From Prorocentrum cordatum (lineage: Eukaryota > Sar > Dinophyceae > Prorocentrales > Prorocentraceae), in contig CAUYUJ010022429.1 in assembly GCA_963575745.1 (NCBI GenBank), positions 87,501 to 123,782 of the forward strand: a stretch of DNA of 36,282 nucleotides, given 5' to 3'. Below the pieces are notes generated by a model. The model saw only the letters and a list, made by a program, of their open reading frames with translations, was not told the DNA's origin and ran no database searches. Positions 1 to 8,360 of this stretch are shown in pieces. How positions within the stretch are numbered: position 1 is the stretch's first letter; every line of letters starts with the position of its first letter. A program made the position numbers and the translations under genes.

Positions 1-267
1 ACACACAGTCGATTGAGGTATACAATGCTGGTTGCGCAAGGAACAACCAGAATTCCTCAATTCTTGCAGGCAAAATTCTGAAACTTAGATTTTGGCCAAG
101 AATACACGCACAATGGTATGCTTGGAAAGTCACACAGTAATTATGGGAACACTGCAGGAATGTCAACCGATATGTTCGAGCCTGTACTGGATCGAAAAAG
201 CCTCCAGTAGCCTTCAGGAAGCCCCGAACGGGCCAAGTCGTCGCTGAGATCCCCGAGGGACAGAAGC
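1..267. other. Unassigned flank
   Basis: This stretch contains none of the element ends, hairpins or 178-bp repeats that fill the rest of the window, and I see no open frame worth calling. It may be host sequence or part of an unrelated older repeat. It ends where a degenerate family II/III right end begins. Confidence 0.5.
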
Positions 268-300
268 AACCGGATCCGCCGGGGACCTCGTAGAGCTCCT
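268..300 (-). mobile_element. Degenerate right end of a family II/III element
   Basis: GGATCCG is followed directly by CCGCCGGGG and then ACCTCGTAGAGCTCC. Compared with the right ends at 14378 and 14737 (GGATCCGG-hairpin-CCTCGTAGAGCTC), the hairpin interior of roughly 20 bases is missing while the flanks and inner inverted-repeat motif remain. The sequence after it (301-400) does not match other family II or III interiors, so the element body is not identified. Confidence 0.45.
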
Positions 301-400
301 TGCACGTGCAGACTGCTCCAAACACAAAGAGCAATCTTCCTGCAGCATCAGCTAAAGAAATCTAAACTTCCATAATTGCGGTGTCCACATACAGTAGGTT
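301..400. other. Unassigned interior sequence
   Basis: This sequence lies between the degenerate right end and the 41-bp direct repeat. It resembles no other part of the window and shows no coding potential that I can support. Confidence 0.4.
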
Positions 401-440
401 CACCTGAATGCTTTGATAATACTGCCGCTTCGACTTTGAA
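400..440 (+). repeat. 41-bp direct repeat, copy 1
   Basis: Forty-one bases starting TCACCTGAATGC and ending CGACTTTGAA occur here and again, identical by eye, at 1944-1984. Copy 1 touches the first base of a family II right end (441). Copy 2 replaces the missing left end of that same element. The pair therefore brackets a truncated family II copy plus its nested passenger. Confidence 0.85.
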
Positions 441-445
441 TGGCG

Positions 446-478
446 CCGGCGGTGAACCGTCAACCTGGTCACCGCCGG
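446..478 (-). repeat. Family II right-end hairpin (reference copy)
   Basis: CCGGCGGTGA and TCACCGCCGG form a perfect 10-bp stem around a 13-nt loop. Relative to family I, the ninth base pair is changed on both arms (A-T to G-C), so pairing is kept. Other family II hairpins are at 6517-6549, 12199-12231 (one arm reads TCACTGCCGG, which leaves a G-T wobble), 16065-16097 and 24359-24390. Confidence 0.85.
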
Positions 479-727
479 GAACCTCGTAGAGCTCCTCTCA
501 CTGGTAAGAGTGCAGAGAATCGACACAGAGTGGAAAAAAAAAGATTTTTCAAAAATCTTCAAATTCGATTTTTTCGATATTCATATTCGCTCAGTTCCTG
601 GAAGTCAACTCGTGCAAAAATGCATCGAGAGAGCTGAGCTGCTGTTAGAGAGGAGTTTATATTCCAATGCTCGGCGTAAAAATCTGCTTTCTCAAAATAA
701 ATGGCCAAATATCTTTCAAACTGGGCG

Positions 728-761
728 CCGGCGGTAAACCGTCAACCTTTCTTACCGCCAG
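728..761 (-). repeat. Family I right-end hairpin (with list of copies)
   Basis: CCGGCGGTAA pairs with TTACCGCCAG here, and with TTACCGCCGG in most copies. The loop is 14 nt and the hairpin ends 7 nt from the element terminus. Other copies are at 5468-5501, 6859-6892, 8368-8401, 9480-9513 (one mismatch), 12539-12572, 15082-15115, 16389-16422, 17400-17433, 19142-19175, 20495-20528, 21615-21648, 25470-25503, 26805-26838 (TTGCCGCCGG, a wobble), 28104-28137, 29326-29359, 30475-30508, 31467-31500, 32617-32650, 33582-33615 and 34986-35019. An inverted copy is at 11796-11829. A hairpin next to a 3' terminus is typical of Helitron-class elements, where it marks the end of rolling-circle copying. Confidence 0.9.
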
Positions 762-1893
762 GGGACTCGTAGAGCTTCCTGACAACATATAATGTCGAAA
801 GAAATTACACAGAAAAAATAATTGATCAGCCGCCAATGCTTCTAGATGCTTCTAGATTGTCTTCTGGACGAGCTCTGTAGCTCTCCCACAGCCCGAGTTA
901 CGTGCGTAAGTCGACAGCACCTCTCAAGATGACTCGAACAGTACGAATAGTTTGACAACCCTAGTTCGAGCATGAGACCGAGTTCAGACCTCTGCATGCG
1001 ACAGGCGGACGCGTCTGATGTCTCTGAATCGATCCCTGTGGTTACCAGCCCTGCAGCCCCCCCTGCAGCCGAGTTAAGTGCAGGAAACCGACAGCATCTC
1101 TCAGGATAACTCGAACAATACGAATAGTTTCGCGGACCTAGTTCGGGCAACAGACCGAGGTCGGAGCTCTGGATTCCGCAGGCGAACGCGCCTGATGTCT
1201 CCGAATCGATTCCAGTGATTATCAGCCATGCATCCCCCCTACAGCCCGAGTTAAGTGCAGAGAATTGACAGTATCTCGCAAGTGACTCGAACAATACGAA
1301 TAGTTTTGCGATTCTAGATCGGGCAGCAGACCGAGTTCAGAGCTCTGCATTCAACAGACAACGGCCACTGATGATTCTGAATTAGATTCTGTACGTAGCG
1401 GCTCTTTGGCTGTCCTGTAGCTCGAGTTAAGTACAGAAAACGGAGAGCGTCTGTCAAGATGACTCGAATAATACGAATAGGTTTGCGCACCTAGCTCGGC
1501 TAGCAGACCGAATTCAGACCTCTGGCTTCAACAGGCGAACGCGCCTGATCATTCTGAATCGATTAGCTGTGCTCACCAGCTCTGTAGCTGTCCTGAAGCT
1601 CGAGTTATCTTGAGAAAACCGACATCGCGTGACAAGATGACTCGAAACGGCCGATCCCGCCTGTGTGCTTTTTGGCAGTAAAAGGTACCCGATCGAGCTG
1701 AGATCAAGATGGCGAGCGGGAATAAGATCGAATATCACGGGAAAAAAAAATAGAGCTCTAACGAATGGTTGAATTTTGAGAACCAAATTTTCAACTGACC
1801 AAAAGTCAGCAAAAGTTCCGTCGAGATTTTTCTTGCCAACTAGCTCTCCAGCGCGCCGGAATTACTCTTAGCTTCCAGCCATAACTTGCTAAG

Positions 1894-1909
1894 GGAAGCT
1901 CTACGAGTT
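1894..1909 (-). repeat. Family I left-end terminus (with list of copies)
   Basis: GGAAGCTCTACGAGTT is the closing end of family I. Other family I closings end at 8359, 9471, 18807, 18904, 20421, 21606, 22726, 24794, 24948, 25077, 25182 (GAGTC), 28034, 32511, 32582, 34855 and 34952. Family II/III closings (GAGCTCTACGAGGT) end at 8274, 14243, 18961, 24745, 25009, 25048, 25138 (AAGGT), 25243 (GAGAT) and 26742. The terminus is the reverse complement of the motif just inside the hairpin at the opposite end, so the inverted repeats are asymmetric: terminal at one end, subterminal at the other. Confidence 0.88.
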
Positions 1910-1943
1910 ATTTTCGCAAAACCACCCAAAAGTTATCACATTG

Positions 1944-1984
1944 TCACCTGAATGCTTTGATAATACTGCCGCTTCGACTTTGAA
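1944..1984 (+). repeat. 41-bp direct repeat, copy 2
   Basis: This is the second copy of the 400-440 repeat. It is joined on the left to a family II interior that stops short of its left end. On the right, two bases separate it from a new family I right end. Confidence 0.85.
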
Positions 1985-1986
1985 CA

Positions 1987-2495
1987 CTGGGCGCCGGCGC
2001 TAAACCGTCAACCTTTCTTACCGCCGGGGGACTCGTAGAGCTTCCTGACAGTATATAGTGAGGGAAAAATTGAGATAACGAATAGTTTTTCAGCCCAACC
2101 GATTTCAGACCTCTCAAGCCGACTCTAACGAAAAAACAAACAGTTTGGCAACCCAGCTCGAGTATCAAACCAAGTTCAGACCTCTAATTTCGACAGGCTG
2201 ACGGGTCTGATTTCTGCGAATCGACTCATGTGATTACCAGCCCTGCAGCCCCCCTACAGCCCGAGTTAAGTGCAGAAAACCGACAGCACCTTCCAGGATG
2301 ACTCGAATAATACAATAGTTTCGCGGACCTAGTTCGAGCAGCAGACCGAGTTCCGAGCTCTGGGTTCGACAGACAGGCGCGCCTGATGTCTCCAAATCGA
2401 TTCCAGTGATTACCAGCCCTGCAGCCCCCCTACAGCCCGAGTTAAGTGCAGAAAACCGACAGCACCTCTCAGGGTGACTCGAACAATACAATAGT
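1987..2495 (-). mobile_element. Family I element, partial
   Basis: A right end opens here. Its hairpin is slightly degenerate (CCGGCGCTAA against TTACCGCCGG), followed by the inner inverted repeat and nearly three repeat monomers. The array breaks within a monomer at 2495, where an inverted family IV end begins. No matching left end is visible in the window. Confidence 0.7.
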
Positions 2496-2531
2496 TCCCG
2501 GAGAGCTCGCTGAGAGCTAAAGGGTTTAAAA
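2496..2531 (+). mobile_element. Inverted family IV left-end fragment
   Basis: TCCCGGAGAGCTCGCTGAGA and the following AGCTAAAGGGTTT are the reverse complement of the family IV terminus at 25430-25461. The preceding T fits the target pattern seen elsewhere. The fragment is cut after about 35 bases by the family I element opening at 2532. Its orientation is opposite to most of the window. Confidence 0.65.
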
Positions 2532-3073
2532 CTGGGCGCCGGCGGTAAACCGTCAACCTTGGTTTTTGCTTTGCTCGGAGCCCACAGGGACAGAGGAGTC
2601 CCCGCTCAAGATTCAGGTCCGCAGCAGCGGAGCAGATGCTCGCCATCCAACACGAAGCATCCACGACTCGCCAAAAGCGAGACAGCGGACAACCTACAAG
2701 GGATGCTAGTTAGTAAACGTCTCACCACGGGGAGTGCACAACAAGGCGAAGCCTTAGAATATGACATGAAGCAACATGTGCAGAAGCCACATTACACTAA
2801 AGCGGTCAACAATTACGCAACTCCAGTATACAAGAGGTTACCAACACGAAACTTTGGATACACATGATTATTGAGGGAGATCCACACTGTTCCGAAATCA
2901 GCCACAACCGACCAACAGGCAGACCAAACGTTTGGAAGGGAAGGAAACACCCTAACCGTATATATGCGAAGTCCCAAGAAGATAAGCTCCCATTGGGCAG
3001 AAAAGGGTCGCTTCAACCCGTGCTGAGTTTTGGGAGCCAGTTCAATAACGTTTCAACCAACACAGCGATAACT

Positions 3074-4234
3074 CTAATCCATCGTCTCCAATAGGCGTCC
3101 AAGGAAGTGTTGTGCGAGAGACCGATAATGAATAGCAAGCCCATCGTGTGCGACTATGTCCTGGAGGGTTCGGAGCATGTCGGGATAACATCCATACTCG
3201 AGGAGGTCAGCCCATTCGTGCAAGAAATGATCCCTCTCCTCCCGAGGGCAGCTTGTGTAAGCCGCTAAGAAGTCGACAACCCATTCAGTCTGCGCACTTT
3301 CGAACTCACTATCACTCGATTCCCCATCGTCATGGTATTTTGGAAACAACATCATGTACGCTCGCAGTCGACTCGGGTCCACATGTGGCCTCGGAAGGAG
3401 ATGCTGGCATACATCCTCAAACATCTCCTCAAACATCTCCTCACACATCTCCTCTGGATCTCTGTCTTCCACTGTTGGGTCCGCACTCGCTCCAACCTCG
3501 GACGAAGCTTGATTGGAAGAAACTTGATTGGAGCAAACTGGATTGGAAGAACCTTGATTTGAAGCTCCAACCTCTGTCGAAGCGCCAACCTCTGACGAAG
3601 CTCCAACCTCTGACGAAGCTTCCACTGTTGGGTCCGCACTCGCACCAACCTCTGACGAAGCTCCAACCTGGTTTGAAGACACTTGATTGGAAGAACCTTG
3701 ATTTGAAGGACTGCTCTGGTTGGAACAACTGCCCAATTGATTTGAAGAAACTTGATTGGAAGAACCTTGAATTGAATAACTGCCATGATTTAAAGCACTG
3801 CCCTGGTTTGAAGAACGGCCATCGCTTTCCTCTCGCCCCCTCTTGTCGCCTCTTTCCCTGCCTGAAACTCGAGCGGAAGAACTGCCCACCACTGGACCGC
3901 TAGGCCTGAAAACTTGAGCGGAAGAACTGAGGCCGTCAGAATGCACCTGCGAAGGACCAACATGTTCGCCGAGGGCACCAGCCAGATAGATTGTGGCGGG
4001 AGCGCGTGTGGTGTCGAACGGAACGGTAAACAAGCTATAGTCCACCTCAATCTGCCTCCAGGCAGCCAGAGTCAATCTACGGGTCTTGCGCTTCCAACTG
4101 ATCGATTTGGGACCAGACACGGGGGACAGAGTAGGGGAAGTATGAGTGTTGTAACATGCATGCCAGTCGTGACTTATCTGAGACCGCTCACTTGAGTATG
4201 AATACCAAGGGGGTCCACCAAGAGAAGACAACAT
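3074..4234 (-). CDS. Hypothetical repeat-rich protein, 386 aa
   Basis: This is the longest open frame in the window and lies wholly inside the foreign insertion. The start at 4234 is preceded two codons upstream by an in-frame TAA, so it is the first ATG available unless there is an upstream exon; the stop is TAG at 3074. Residues 1-140 are Ser-rich with basic patches (WKRKTRR near 47-53). Residues 141-256 are low complexity, built from SSNQ and SSEVGAS repeats, with DPTVE occurring twice. Residues 257-386 are acidic then probably helical (EEMCEEMFEEMFED; LHEWADLLEYG). I recognise no catalytic motif, signal peptide or membrane segment. The repeats also keep a 251-codon frame open on the other strand (3148-3903), so the frame could be a by-product of repeat structure. 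Function unknown. Confidence 0.4.
   Translation of the reverse strand: MLSSLGGPPWYSYSSERSQISHDWHACYNTHTSPTLSPVSGPKSISWKRKTRRLTLAAWRQIEVDYSLFTVPFDTTRAPATIYLAGALGEHVGPSQVHSDGLSSSAQVFRPSGPVVGSSSARVSGRERGDKRGREESDGRSSNQGSALNHGSYSIQGSSNQVSSNQLGSCSNQSSPSNQGSSNQVSSNQVGASSEVGASADPTVEASSEVGASSEVGASTEVGASNQGSSNPVCSNQVSSNQASSEVGASADPTVEDRDPEEMCEEMFEEMFEDVCQHLLPRPHVDPSRLRAYMMLFPKYHDDGESSDSEFESAQTEWVVDFLAAYTSCPREERDHFLHEWADLLEYGCYPDMLRTLQDIVAHDGLAIHYRSLAQHFLGRLLETMD
3466..3680 (+). repeat. Internal repeats within the 386-codon ORF
   Basis: TCCACTGTTGGGTCCGCACT appears twice about 150 bases apart, interleaved with short units reading GAAGCTCCAACCTCTGAC or TTGATTGGAAGAA. The units keep a multiple of three and encode the SSEVGAS/DPTVE and SSNQ runs of the minus-strand frame. 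The pattern looks like local slippage or unequal exchange. Confidence 0.75.
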
Positions 4235-4491
4235 CGATTAGAGAATAAAAGAAAACTGCAACCAATCTGGAGATCTGTTATCTGTAATGCGTCCTGAGTG
4301 CACAACAAATCCACACACGATTGAAAACTGGCAAGAGTGCAGAGATCGGGCACCGTGATGGCTGTCACGGAGTCTGCGCTTGACTGCGTGCGTGCCCTCG
4401 TAACGTAAGCGGAACACAAGCTTTGCTGGCGTAGGGGCTCTAAACTGGAGGCGAGGTCCAGGCAGAGTTTAAAACCCCTGTCGGATGCGAA

Positions 4492-4536
4492 GAGCAACCA
4501 CGCCTTGAGCAACCACGCCTTGAGCCAAGCAACCAC
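4492..4536 (+). repeat. Three 15-bp repeats at the insertion edge
   Basis: GAGCAACCACGCCTT occurs at 4492-4506 and 4507-4521, followed by the related GAGCCAAGCAACCAC at 4522-4536, which ends exactly at the right junction of the foreign insertion. Short iterated motifs at a transposon end can be transposase binding sites; that is only a possibility here. Confidence 0.7.
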
Positions 4537-5460
4537 GGTTACCGCCGGGAGACTCGTAGAGCTTCCTAGGTCGACTTAAGTCGAGAAAACCGACAGCACC
4601 TACCAACATTCCGACTCATAGTGGATATTTTTTTGACCTCTGAATGCGACAGGCGGACGCGTCTCATGTCTGCGAATCGACTCCTGTCATTACCAGCCCT
4701 GCAGCCGCCCTACAGCCCGACTTAAGTGCAGAAAACCGACAGCACCTCTCAGGATGACTCGAACAATACAGTAGTTTTGCAGACCTGATTCGGGCAGCAG
4801 ACCGAGTTCCGAGCTCTAGATTCGACAGGCGGACGCGCCTGATTTCTTCAAATCGATTTCTGTGACAACAAGCACAATAGCCCCCTTCAGCGCAAGTTAA
4901 GTGAAGAAAACCGAGAGGACTTCTCAAGATGACCCGACGAATACAAATAGTTTCGCGATTCTAAATCGGGCAGCAGACCGAGTTCAGAGCTATGGATTCG
5001 ACAGACAAACGCAACTAATGATTCTGAATCGGATTATGTACGCATCAGCTCTGTAGCTGTCCTACAGCTCGAGTTAAGTACAGAAAATCGAGAGTTTCTG
5101 TCAAAATGACTCGAATAATACGAATAGGTTTGCGGACCTAGCTTGGTTAGCAGACCGAGTAGAGACCTCTGGATTCAACAGCGGAACGCGCCTGATCATT
5201 CTCCATCGATTAGCTGTGCTTTCCAGCTCTATAGCTGTCCTGAAGCTCGAGTTATGTTCAGAAAACCTTCAGCGCGTATCAAGATGACTTAAAACGGCCG
5301 ATCCCGCCACCGTGCTTTTCGATAGTAATATTCACCCGATCGAGCTGAGATCAAGATGGCGAGCGGGAATGAGATCGAATATCACGGGAAAAAATACTAG
5401 AGCTCTAACGAATTAGTGAATTTCGAGAACAAAATTTTCAACCGACCAAAAGTCACCAAA

Positions 5461-6510
5461 CTGGGCGCCGGCGGTAAACCGTCAACCTTTCTTACCGCCG
5501 GGGGACTCGTAGAGCTTCCTGACAGTATATAGTGTGGAAAAAACTCCAAAGGACGACCAGTTTTTCAGCCCAAGCGATTTCACACCTCTCAAGATGACTC
5601 AAACAAAAAAACAAACAGTTTCGTAATCCAGTTCGAGTATCAAACCGAGTTCAGACCTCTGAATGCGACAGGCGGGCGCGTCTGATGTCTGCGAATCCAC
5701 TCATGTGATTCCCAGCCCTGCAGCCCCCCTACAGCCCGAGTTAAGTGCAGAAATCCGACAGTATCGACTCGAATAATAGAATAGTTTCGCGGACCTAGTT
5801 TGAGCAGCAGACCGAGTTCCAAGCTCTGGAATCGACGGACAGACGCGCCTGATGTGTGCAAATCGATAGCTGTGACCCGCAGCACTGTAGCCCTGCCCAG
5901 CACGAGTTGAGTGCATAAAATCGAGAGCACTCCTCAAGATCATTCGGACAATACGAATAGTTTCGCGAACCTAGCTCAGGCCGAGTTCAGAGCTCTCGGT
6001 TCAATAGACGAACGCGACTGATGATTTCCCATCGATGTCTGTGACAGTGAGCCCTGTAGCTGCCCTACAGCTCGAGTTAAATACAGAAAACCGAGAGCGT
6101 CTGTCAAGATGACTCCAATAATACGAATAGGTTTGCAGACCTAGCTCGGCTAGCAGACCGAGTTCAGACCTCTGGATTCAACAGGCGAACGCGCCTGATA
6201 ATTCTGAATGCGATAGGTGTGCTTACCAGCTCTGTAGCTGCCCTACAGCTCGAGTTGAGTACAAAATACCGACAACGCGTATCAAGATGACTCGAAACGG
6301 CCGATCCCGCCGGGACGCTTTTTGGCAGTAAAAGGTACCCGATCGAGCTGAGATCAAGATGGCGAGCGGGAATGGGATCGAATATCACGGGAAAAATACT
6401 AGAGCTCAAACGAATTGTTGAATTTTGAGAACAAAATTTTCAACTGACCAAAAGTCACCCAAAGGTCCGTCGAGATTTTTCTTGCCAACTAGCTCTCCAG
6501 CGCTTCGGAA
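5461..6510 (-). mobile_element. Family I element, tail not recovered
   Basis: It is inserted in the LE domain of the 2532 element at CACCAA|A. It carries a perfect hairpin (5468-5501), the inner inverted repeat and an array, and reaches the LE domain before being cut at CTTCGGA|A by the family II element at 6511. When that element closes at 25243, the sequence continues as family IV (25245-25461) rather than as this element's own tail. A family IV copy therefore probably entered the same GGAA site first. Confidence 0.75.
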
Positions 6511-7875
6511 CTGGCGCCGGCGGTGAACCGTCAACCTGGTCACCGCCGGGAACCTCGTAGAGCTCATTTCACGCGTAAGGGTGCTCGGAGTCGAAAGAGA
6601 GAGCTTCTGGAAGTATTTCTCGGAAAAAAAAAAGAAAAAATGATTTTTTCGTGTCGACATGCAGATGGTTCCGCCAAGTGTTTTGATAGTAAAAGTGCGC
6701 CTACAGAGCTCATACTAAGACAGAGAGGCCCTCATAACCGCTTACAGGTGCGAAAAATCTCCTTTCTCAAAATGAATTGTCAAACATCTTTCAAAAAGTT
6801 GGAAAACCACCCAAAAGTTACCACTTTGTCCTTTCTGGCCGGGTCGACCAACTGGGCGCCGGCGGTAAACCGTCAACCTTTCTTACCGCCGGGGGACTCG
6901 TAGAGCTTCCTGACAATATATAATGTGGAAAAGAATTTCAGAGAACGACTAGTTTTTCAGCCCAAGCGATTATAGACCTCTCAAGATGACTCTAACAAAA
7001 CAAACGAACAGTTTTCCAATCGAGCTCGAGTATGAAACCGAGTTCAGACCTCTGAATGCGACAGGCGGACGCGTCTGATGTCTGCGGATCGATTCCTGTG
7101 ATTACCAGCTCTGCAGCCCCCCATACAGCCTGAGTTAAGTACAGAAAACCGAGAGTACCTCTCAGGATGACTCGAATAATACAACAGTTTCGCGGATCTC
7201 GTTCGAGCAGCAGACCGAATTCCGAGCTCTCGGTTCGCGCCTGATGTCCGAAATCGATTCCTGTGACCAGCAGCACTGTAGCCCTCCCCCAGCACGATTT
7301 AAGTACAGAAAACCGAGAGCACTTCTCAAGATGACTCGAACAATACCAATAGGTTCGCGAACCTAGCTCGGGGAGCAGGCCGAGTTCAGAGCTCTTGATT
7401 CAACAGACGAACGCGCCTGATAATTCTCAATCGATTTCTGTGATTATCAGCTCTGTGGCTGCCCTACAGATCGAGTTAAGTACGAAAAACCGAGAGCGTC
7501 TGCTACAATGACTCGAATAATACGAATAGGTTTGCGACCCTAGCTCGGCTAGCAGACCGAGTTCAGACCTCTGGATTCAACAGGCGAACGCGCCTGATCA
7601 TTCTGAATGCATTAGCTGTGCTGACCAGCTCTGTAGTTGTCCTGAAGCTCGAGCTATCTTGAGAAAACCGACAGCGCGTATCAAGATGACTCGAAACGGC
7701 CGTTCCCGCCTGCCTGCTTTTTGGCCTTCAAAGTTACCCGATCGAGCTGAGATCAAGATGGCGAGCGGGAATAAGATCGAATATCATGGGAAAAAATACT
7801 AGAGCTCAAACGAATTGTTGAATTTCGAGAACAAAATTTTCAACCGACCAAAAGTCATCAAAAGGTCCGTCGAGA

Positions 7876-8274
7876 CTGGGAACCGGCGGTAAACCGTCAA
7901 CCAGGTTACCGCCGGGCACCTCGTAGAGCTCCTTTGTTGCACAGCGCTCATTGGAACACATAAAAGGAGCTTCTGAAGCAAGAGCAGAAAAACTCGAAAA
8001 AAACACGATCTTGGGGTTTTCATCCAAAGTCGGTTCCCTCATGTCTTTTGATAGTAATACTGCAGCTACGGACCTGAGAATTTTACTGGCGAGCGCGGCA
8101 CAACCCACTACACGTGAGAAAAATACTGGTTCTCAAAACGAATTTCAAAATTTTGCATAAAGTTAAAAAAACCGACCCCGGGTTACCACATCCTCTCTTT
8201 TGGTCGGGCCCGCCAACTAGCTCTACCCTGCGCCGGAATTCCTCTCAGCTCTTTGCTGAAGAGCTCTACGAGGT
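7876..8274 (-). mobile_element. Family III element III-7876 (complete, 399 bp)
   Basis: The right end is CTGGGAACCGGCGG with hairpin 7883-7915. The inner motif is ACCTCGTAGAGCTC and the closing end GAGCTCTACGAGGT. The interior is AT-rich with GCTTCTGAAGC and a long run including GTCTTTTGATAG that recurs in all family III copies. There is no array and no convincing coding frame. A flanks both ends; the empty site GTCGAGATTTTTC is seen elsewhere, for example near 20335. Confidence 0.85.
7883..7915 (-). repeat. Family III right-end hairpin (reference copy)
   Basis: CCGGCGGTAA and TTACCGCCGG enclose a 13-nt loop (ACCGTCAACCAGG). Other copies are at 13852-13884, 14384-14416, 14744-14776 and, degenerate, 26350-26380 (CGGCGGT/ACCGCCG still paired). 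Family III differs from II in the stem colour pair (A-T not G-C) and in the outer bases (GGAACC or GGATCC in place of GGCGCC). Confidence 0.85.
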
Positions 8275-8360
8275 ATTTTCCTTGCCAACTAGCTCTCCAG
8301 CTCCCCGGAATTACTCTTAAGCTTCCAGCAATAACTTGCTATGGGAAGCTCTACGAGTTA

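Larger units (their letters stand above)
721..1909 (-). mobile_element. Family I element I-721 (complete, 1189 bp)
   Basis: This is a full family I copy without nested insertions. It has the RE hairpin (728-761), an inner inverted repeat ACTCGTAGAGCTTCC at 765-779, a repeat array, an LE domain and a terminal GGAAGCTCTACGAGT at 1894-1908. An A lies on each side (720 and 1910), while the uninterrupted site has only one. Translations of the array give only short periodic frames. It is inserted in the interior of a family II element rather than in an LE. Confidence 0.85.
441..1943 (-). mobile_element. Family II element, truncated, holding I-721
   Basis: The right end begins TGGCGCCGGCGGTGA (one C short of the usual CTGGCGCC), with hairpin 446-478 and inner motif ACCTCGTAGAGCTC at 481-494. 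Its own sequence is 441-720 and 1911-1943, split by I-721. The split falls at TTTCAA|A|TTTTCGC, which is intact in the family II copy at 12193. The expected left end (AGCTCCACCC ... CTACGAGGT) is absent, because the sequence runs into 41-bp repeat copy 2. The interior is AT-rich, with no array and no convincing ORF. Confidence 0.75.
2565..4536. other. 1.97 kb foreign insertion in a hairpin loop
   Basis: This is the only long stretch in the window unrelated to the four families. Comparison with the intact loop at 17400-17433 puts the junctions at GGTT (2561-2564) and GGTT (4537-4540), consistent with a 4-bp target duplication. The edges carry weak inverted similarity: TTGCTTTGCTC near the left edge and, reversed, TTGCTTGGCTC at the right, 10 of 11 bases alike but not exactly at the termini. 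The right edge is built of three 15-bp repeats. Inside lies one sizeable ORF (3074-4234, minus). It could be a cut-and-paste transposon of unknown type or an inserted host segment. Positions 2565-3073 and 4235-4491 hold no other convincing gene, and I see no AATAAA signal downstream of the ORF. Confidence 0.7.
2532..5460 (-). mobile_element. Family I element with its hairpin split by a 1.97 kb insertion
   Basis: Its own sequence is 2532-2564 and 4541-5460. The right end belongs to the variant with loop ACCGTCAACCTTGG, whose uninterrupted form is at 17400-17433. Here the loop is broken after CCTTGGTT and resumes as GGTTACCGCC at 4537. The inner motif, the ACCTACCAACATTCC variant segment and several monomers follow. 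The LE domain is itself interrupted at GTCACCAAA by the element at 5461. Loss of a contiguous terminal hairpin would be expected to stop mobilisation of this copy. Confidence 0.75.
6852..8359 (-). mobile_element. Family I element holding III-7876
   Basis: Own segments 6852-7875 and 8276-8359 (about 1108 bp) rejoin at GTCGAG|A|TTTTCC. The hairpin is 6859-6892, with four repeat blocks and an LE domain. Its left end touches the next element (8361), separated by one A. Confidence 0.82.

Noticed and set aside
3148-3903. 251-codon plus-strand frame opposite the 386-codon ORF
   Set aside because: It is kept open by the same in-frame short repeats (LDWKNLD, TKLQPL). It is shorter, and lies wholly within the opposite ORF.
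4174-4536. 120-codon minus-strand frame next to the 386-codon ORF
   Set aside because: It overlaps the start of the longer ORF in another frame. Its first codons are made of the 15-bp repeats at the insertion edge, and it shows no recognisable domain.
2565-4536. Gene capture by the host element rather than insertion
   Set aside because: The segment lies inside the hairpin loop with GGTT on both sides and the loop otherwise complete, which fits a later insertion better than capture during transposition. Capture is not fully excluded.
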